Assembly (NCBI RefSeq): GCF_051401765.1
Contig: NW_027480422.1
Coordinates: 25,252,001 to 25,316,000, forward strand
DNA from: Calliopsis andreniformis
Lineage: Eukaryota; Arthropoda; Insecta; Hymenoptera; Andrenidae
Direction: 5' to 3'
Length of the DNA: 64,000 nucleotides
Shown: positions 61,388-64,000 of the stretch, piece by piece
How the letters are laid out: each line of letters begins with the position of its first letter
How positions within the stretch are numbered: the first letter of the stretch is position 1
Made by a program: the position numbers and the translations under genes
Notes under the pieces: model-generated
What the model saw: only the letters and a program-made list of their open reading frames with translations
What the model was told of the DNA's origin: nothing
Databases searched by the model: none

Positions 61388-64000
61388 ATAACAGGAGTAA
61401 TTGCAACCAGTGTGAAAGTAATGGTAATTTCTACGTTCCGGGCAACCTAGGCCTCGCTCTAGGGCGTTGCTCCACCAGATCGGATAGCTAGGGACTTAGA
61501 AATCAACGCCAGAAGCATAAAACACGATATGCGTACAATAGTTTTTCCATCGTATAACAGGAATAATTGCAAACAGTGTGAAAGTTATGGTCATTTCTAC
61601 GTTCCGGGTAACCTAGGCTTCACTCTAGGGCGTTTGTCCACCAGATCGAATAGCTAGGACCTTAGAAGTCAACGCCAGAAGCATAAAATACAATAAAAAT
61701 ACAACATGTTTTCAATCGTATAGCATGAATAATTGCCACCAGTGTGAAGGCAATGGTCATTTGTACATTCCGGACAACCTAGGCTTCACTCTAGGGCGTT
61801 GGTCCACCAGATCCAATAGTTAGGGCCTAAGAAGTCAACGCCAGAAGCCTAAAATACACAATAGATACAACAGTTTTTCCATCGTATACAAAGAATAATT
61901 CCAACCAGTGTGAAAGTAATGGTCATTACTACGTTTCGGTAAACATAGGCTTCACTCTTGGACGTTGCCCCACGAGATCAAAATAGCTAGGACCTTAGAA
62001 GTCAACGCCAGAAGCATAAAATACAATAAAAATACAACAGTTTTTCCACCGTATAGAACGAATAATAGCAACCAGTATGAAAGCTATAGTCATTTCTATG
62101 TTCCGGGCAACCTAGGCTTCTCTCTAGGGCGTTAGTCCACCAGATCGAATAGGTAGGGCCTTAGAAGTCTACGCCGGAAGCATGGAATACAATATAAATA
62201 CAGAAGTTTTCACATTGTATAACAGGAATAATTGCAACCAGTGTGAAAGTAATGGTCATTTCTACGTTCCGGAAAACCTAGGCTTCATTCTAGGGCGTTG
62301 CTCCACCAGATCGAATAGTTCGGGTCTTAGGAGTCAACGCCCGAAGCATAAAATGCAATAAAAATACAACAGCTTTTCCATTGTATAAAATGAATAATTA
62401 CAAACAGTGTGGAAGTAATTGTCATTTCTACGTTCCGGGCAACCTAGGCTTCACTCTAGGGCGTTGCTCCACCGCATCGAATAGCTACGGCCTTAGAAGT
62501 CAACGCCTGAAGCATAAATTACAATGAAAGTACAGAAGTTTTTTCATCGAATAACAGGAAAAGTTTCAACAAGCGTAAAGGTAATGGTCATTTCTACGTT
62601 CCGGGCAACCTAGGCTTCAGCCTAGGGCGTTGCTCCACCAGGTCCACCTGTTAGGGCCTACTAAGTCATCGCCAGAAGCATAATATACAATATAAATACA
62701 ACAGTTTTTCCATCGTATAAAACGAATAATTGCAACCAGTATGAAAGTTATGGTCATTTCTACGTTCCCGGCAACCTAGGCTATACCCTAGGTCGTTGAT
62801 CCACCAGATACAATAGTTAGGGCCTAAGAAGTCCACGCCAGAAGCATAAAATACAAAATAAATACAACATTTTTTCCATCGTATAACAGGAATAATTGCA
62901 ACCAGTGTGAAAGTAATGGTCATTTCTACGTTCCGGGCAACACAGGCCTCACTCTAGGGCGTTGCTCCACCAGATCGAATAGCTAGGCCCTTGGAAGTCA
63001 ACGCCCGAAACATAAAATACAATATAAATGCAACAGTTTTTCCATCGTATAACAGGAATAATTGCAACCAGTGTGAAAGACATGGTCATTTCTACGCTCC
63101 GGCAACCTAGGCATCACTCTAGGGCGTTGCTCCACCACATCGAATAGTTACGGCCTTAGAAGTCAACGCCAGAAGCATAAAATACAATATAAATACAACA
63201 GTTTTTCCATCGTATAACAGGAATAATTGCTACCAGTGTGAAAGGTATGGTCATTTCTACATTCCGGGCAACCCAGGCTTCTCTCTAGGGCGTTGCTCCA
63301 CCACATCGGAAAGCTGCGGCCTTAGAAGCCAACGCCAGAAGCATAAAATACAATAAAAATATAACCGCTTTTCCACCGTATAAAACGAATTATTGCAACC
63401 AGTATGAAAGTTATGGTCATTTCTACGTTCCGGGCAACCTAGGCTTCACCCTAGGGCGTTGCTCCACCAGATCCACTAGTTTGGGCCTAAGAAGTCAACG
63501 CCAGAAGCATAAAATACAATAAAAATACAAGAGTTTTTCCATCGTATAGCATGAATAATTGCAACCGGAGTGAAAGTAATGGTCATTTCTACGTTTCGGG
63601 CAACCTAGGCTTCTCTCTAGGGCGTTGTTCCACCAGATCGAATAGCTATGGCCTTAGAAGTCAACGCCCGCAACATAAAATACAATATAAATACAACAGC
63701 TTTTCCATCGTATAAAACGAATAATTGCAACCAGTATGAAAGTTATGGTCATTTCTACGTTCCCGGCAACCTAGGCTACACCCTAGGTCGTTGATCCACC
63801 AGATACAATAGTTAGGGCCTAAGAAGTCCACGCCAGAAGCATAAAATACAAAATAAATACAACATTTTTTCCACCGTATAACAGGAATAATTGCAACCAG
63901 TGTGAAAGTAATGGTCATTTCTACGTTCCGGGCAACATAGGCCTCACTCTAGGGCGTTGCTCCACCAGATCGAATAGCTAGGCCCTTGGAAATCAACGCC
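61388..64000 (+). repeat. 26/27-monomer-spaced duplication, copy 2 (runs to window end)
   Basis: This is the partner of 56905-59683, lacking exactly one 166-bp monomer near 62030. It also lacks one base at 63103 (GCTCCGGCAACC against GCTCCGGGCAACC). The final 40 bases (GGCCCTTGGAAATCAACG) resemble 58645-58690 and 62965-63010 rather than the expected partner at about 59660, so a new junction probably lies just before the window ends. Confidence 0.88.

Larger units (their letters stand above)
1..64000 (+). repeat. Tandem satellite array, 166-bp monomer, about 387 copies
   Basis: The same unit recurs every 166 bp in one orientation from the first to the last base. Landmarks such as GAATAATTGC, TTCCGGGCAACCTAGG, GGGCGTTGCTCCACC and AGAAGTCAACGCCAGAAGC appear in fixed order in nearly every period. 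Counting start positions gives exactly 54 units up to 8964 and about 386 unit starts by 63885. The last, incomplete unit is 116 bp long. Cumulative phase loss is about 190 bp, of which 174 bp come from two 79-bp truncated units and the rest from 1-2 bp indels. No inserted element, strand switch or unique sequence was found. Arrays of this unit length with HOR structure are typical of eukaryotic centromeric or pericentromeric satellites. That function is inferred here from architecture only. The species and satellite family are not recognised. Confidence 0.98.

Noticed and set aside
1..64000. Transposable element or LTR insertion inside the array
   Set aside because: The monomer phase can be followed through the whole window with only small indels and two 79-bp units, so there is no room for an inserted element.

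Overview
The whole 64 kb window is one uninterrupted tandem satellite array. A monomer of 166 bp (about 42% GC) follows itself head to tail, always in the same orientation, about 387 times. I found no gene, RNA gene, transposon, CRISPR array or unique sequence. This is eukaryotic heterochromatin-type DNA. A 166-bp unit arranged in multimeric higher-order repeats (HORs) is typical of a centromeric or pericentromeric satellite, for example in plants or some animals. I do not recognise the sequence and cannot name the species.

The monomer phase can be followed from base 1 to base 64000. It shows no net change over the first 54 monomers (to about 8964). After that it moves only by 1-2 bp indels, plus two copies of the same 79-bp truncated monomer at 21908 and 25637. 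Each monomer has a conserved GC-rich half (about positions 41-120, about 54% GC) and an AT-rich half (about 27% GC). It also carries two short dyad symmetries, CCTAG-N8-CTAGG at 52-69 and TTAGG-G-CCTAA at 94-104, and about six CpG sites.

Layout: (1) 1-8880 is a mosaic with repeats at 11-, 16-, 17-, 20-, 21- and 31-monomer spacing. (2) 8881-14190 and 14191-19500 are two adjacent copies of a 5310-bp, 32-monomer unit that are about 99.9% identical; each contains a nested, more diverged 11-monomer repeat. (3) 19501 to about 26200 is a mosaic holding both truncated monomers and several local dimer duplications. (4) About 26200-29070 holds 7-mer and 3-mer duplications. (5) About 29070-48480 is the most reworked part, with overlapping repeats at 20-, 24/25-, 38- and 50-monomer spacing and local tandem trimers. 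(6) About 48480-56900 is older and more diverged, with short dimer-to-trimer duplications. (7) About 56900-64000 contains a 26/27-monomer duplication whose second copy runs to the window end and differs from the first by exactly one monomer.

The short open reading frames do not look like genes. Since 166 is not a multiple of 3, the frame shifts in every monomer, and the longest frame (140 codons) stays under the 498 bp that would visit all three frames. The interest of the window lies in the history of array expansion: multi-scale duplication by whole-monomer steps, recent homogenisation, variant monomer lineages and loss of dyads in one subfamily.
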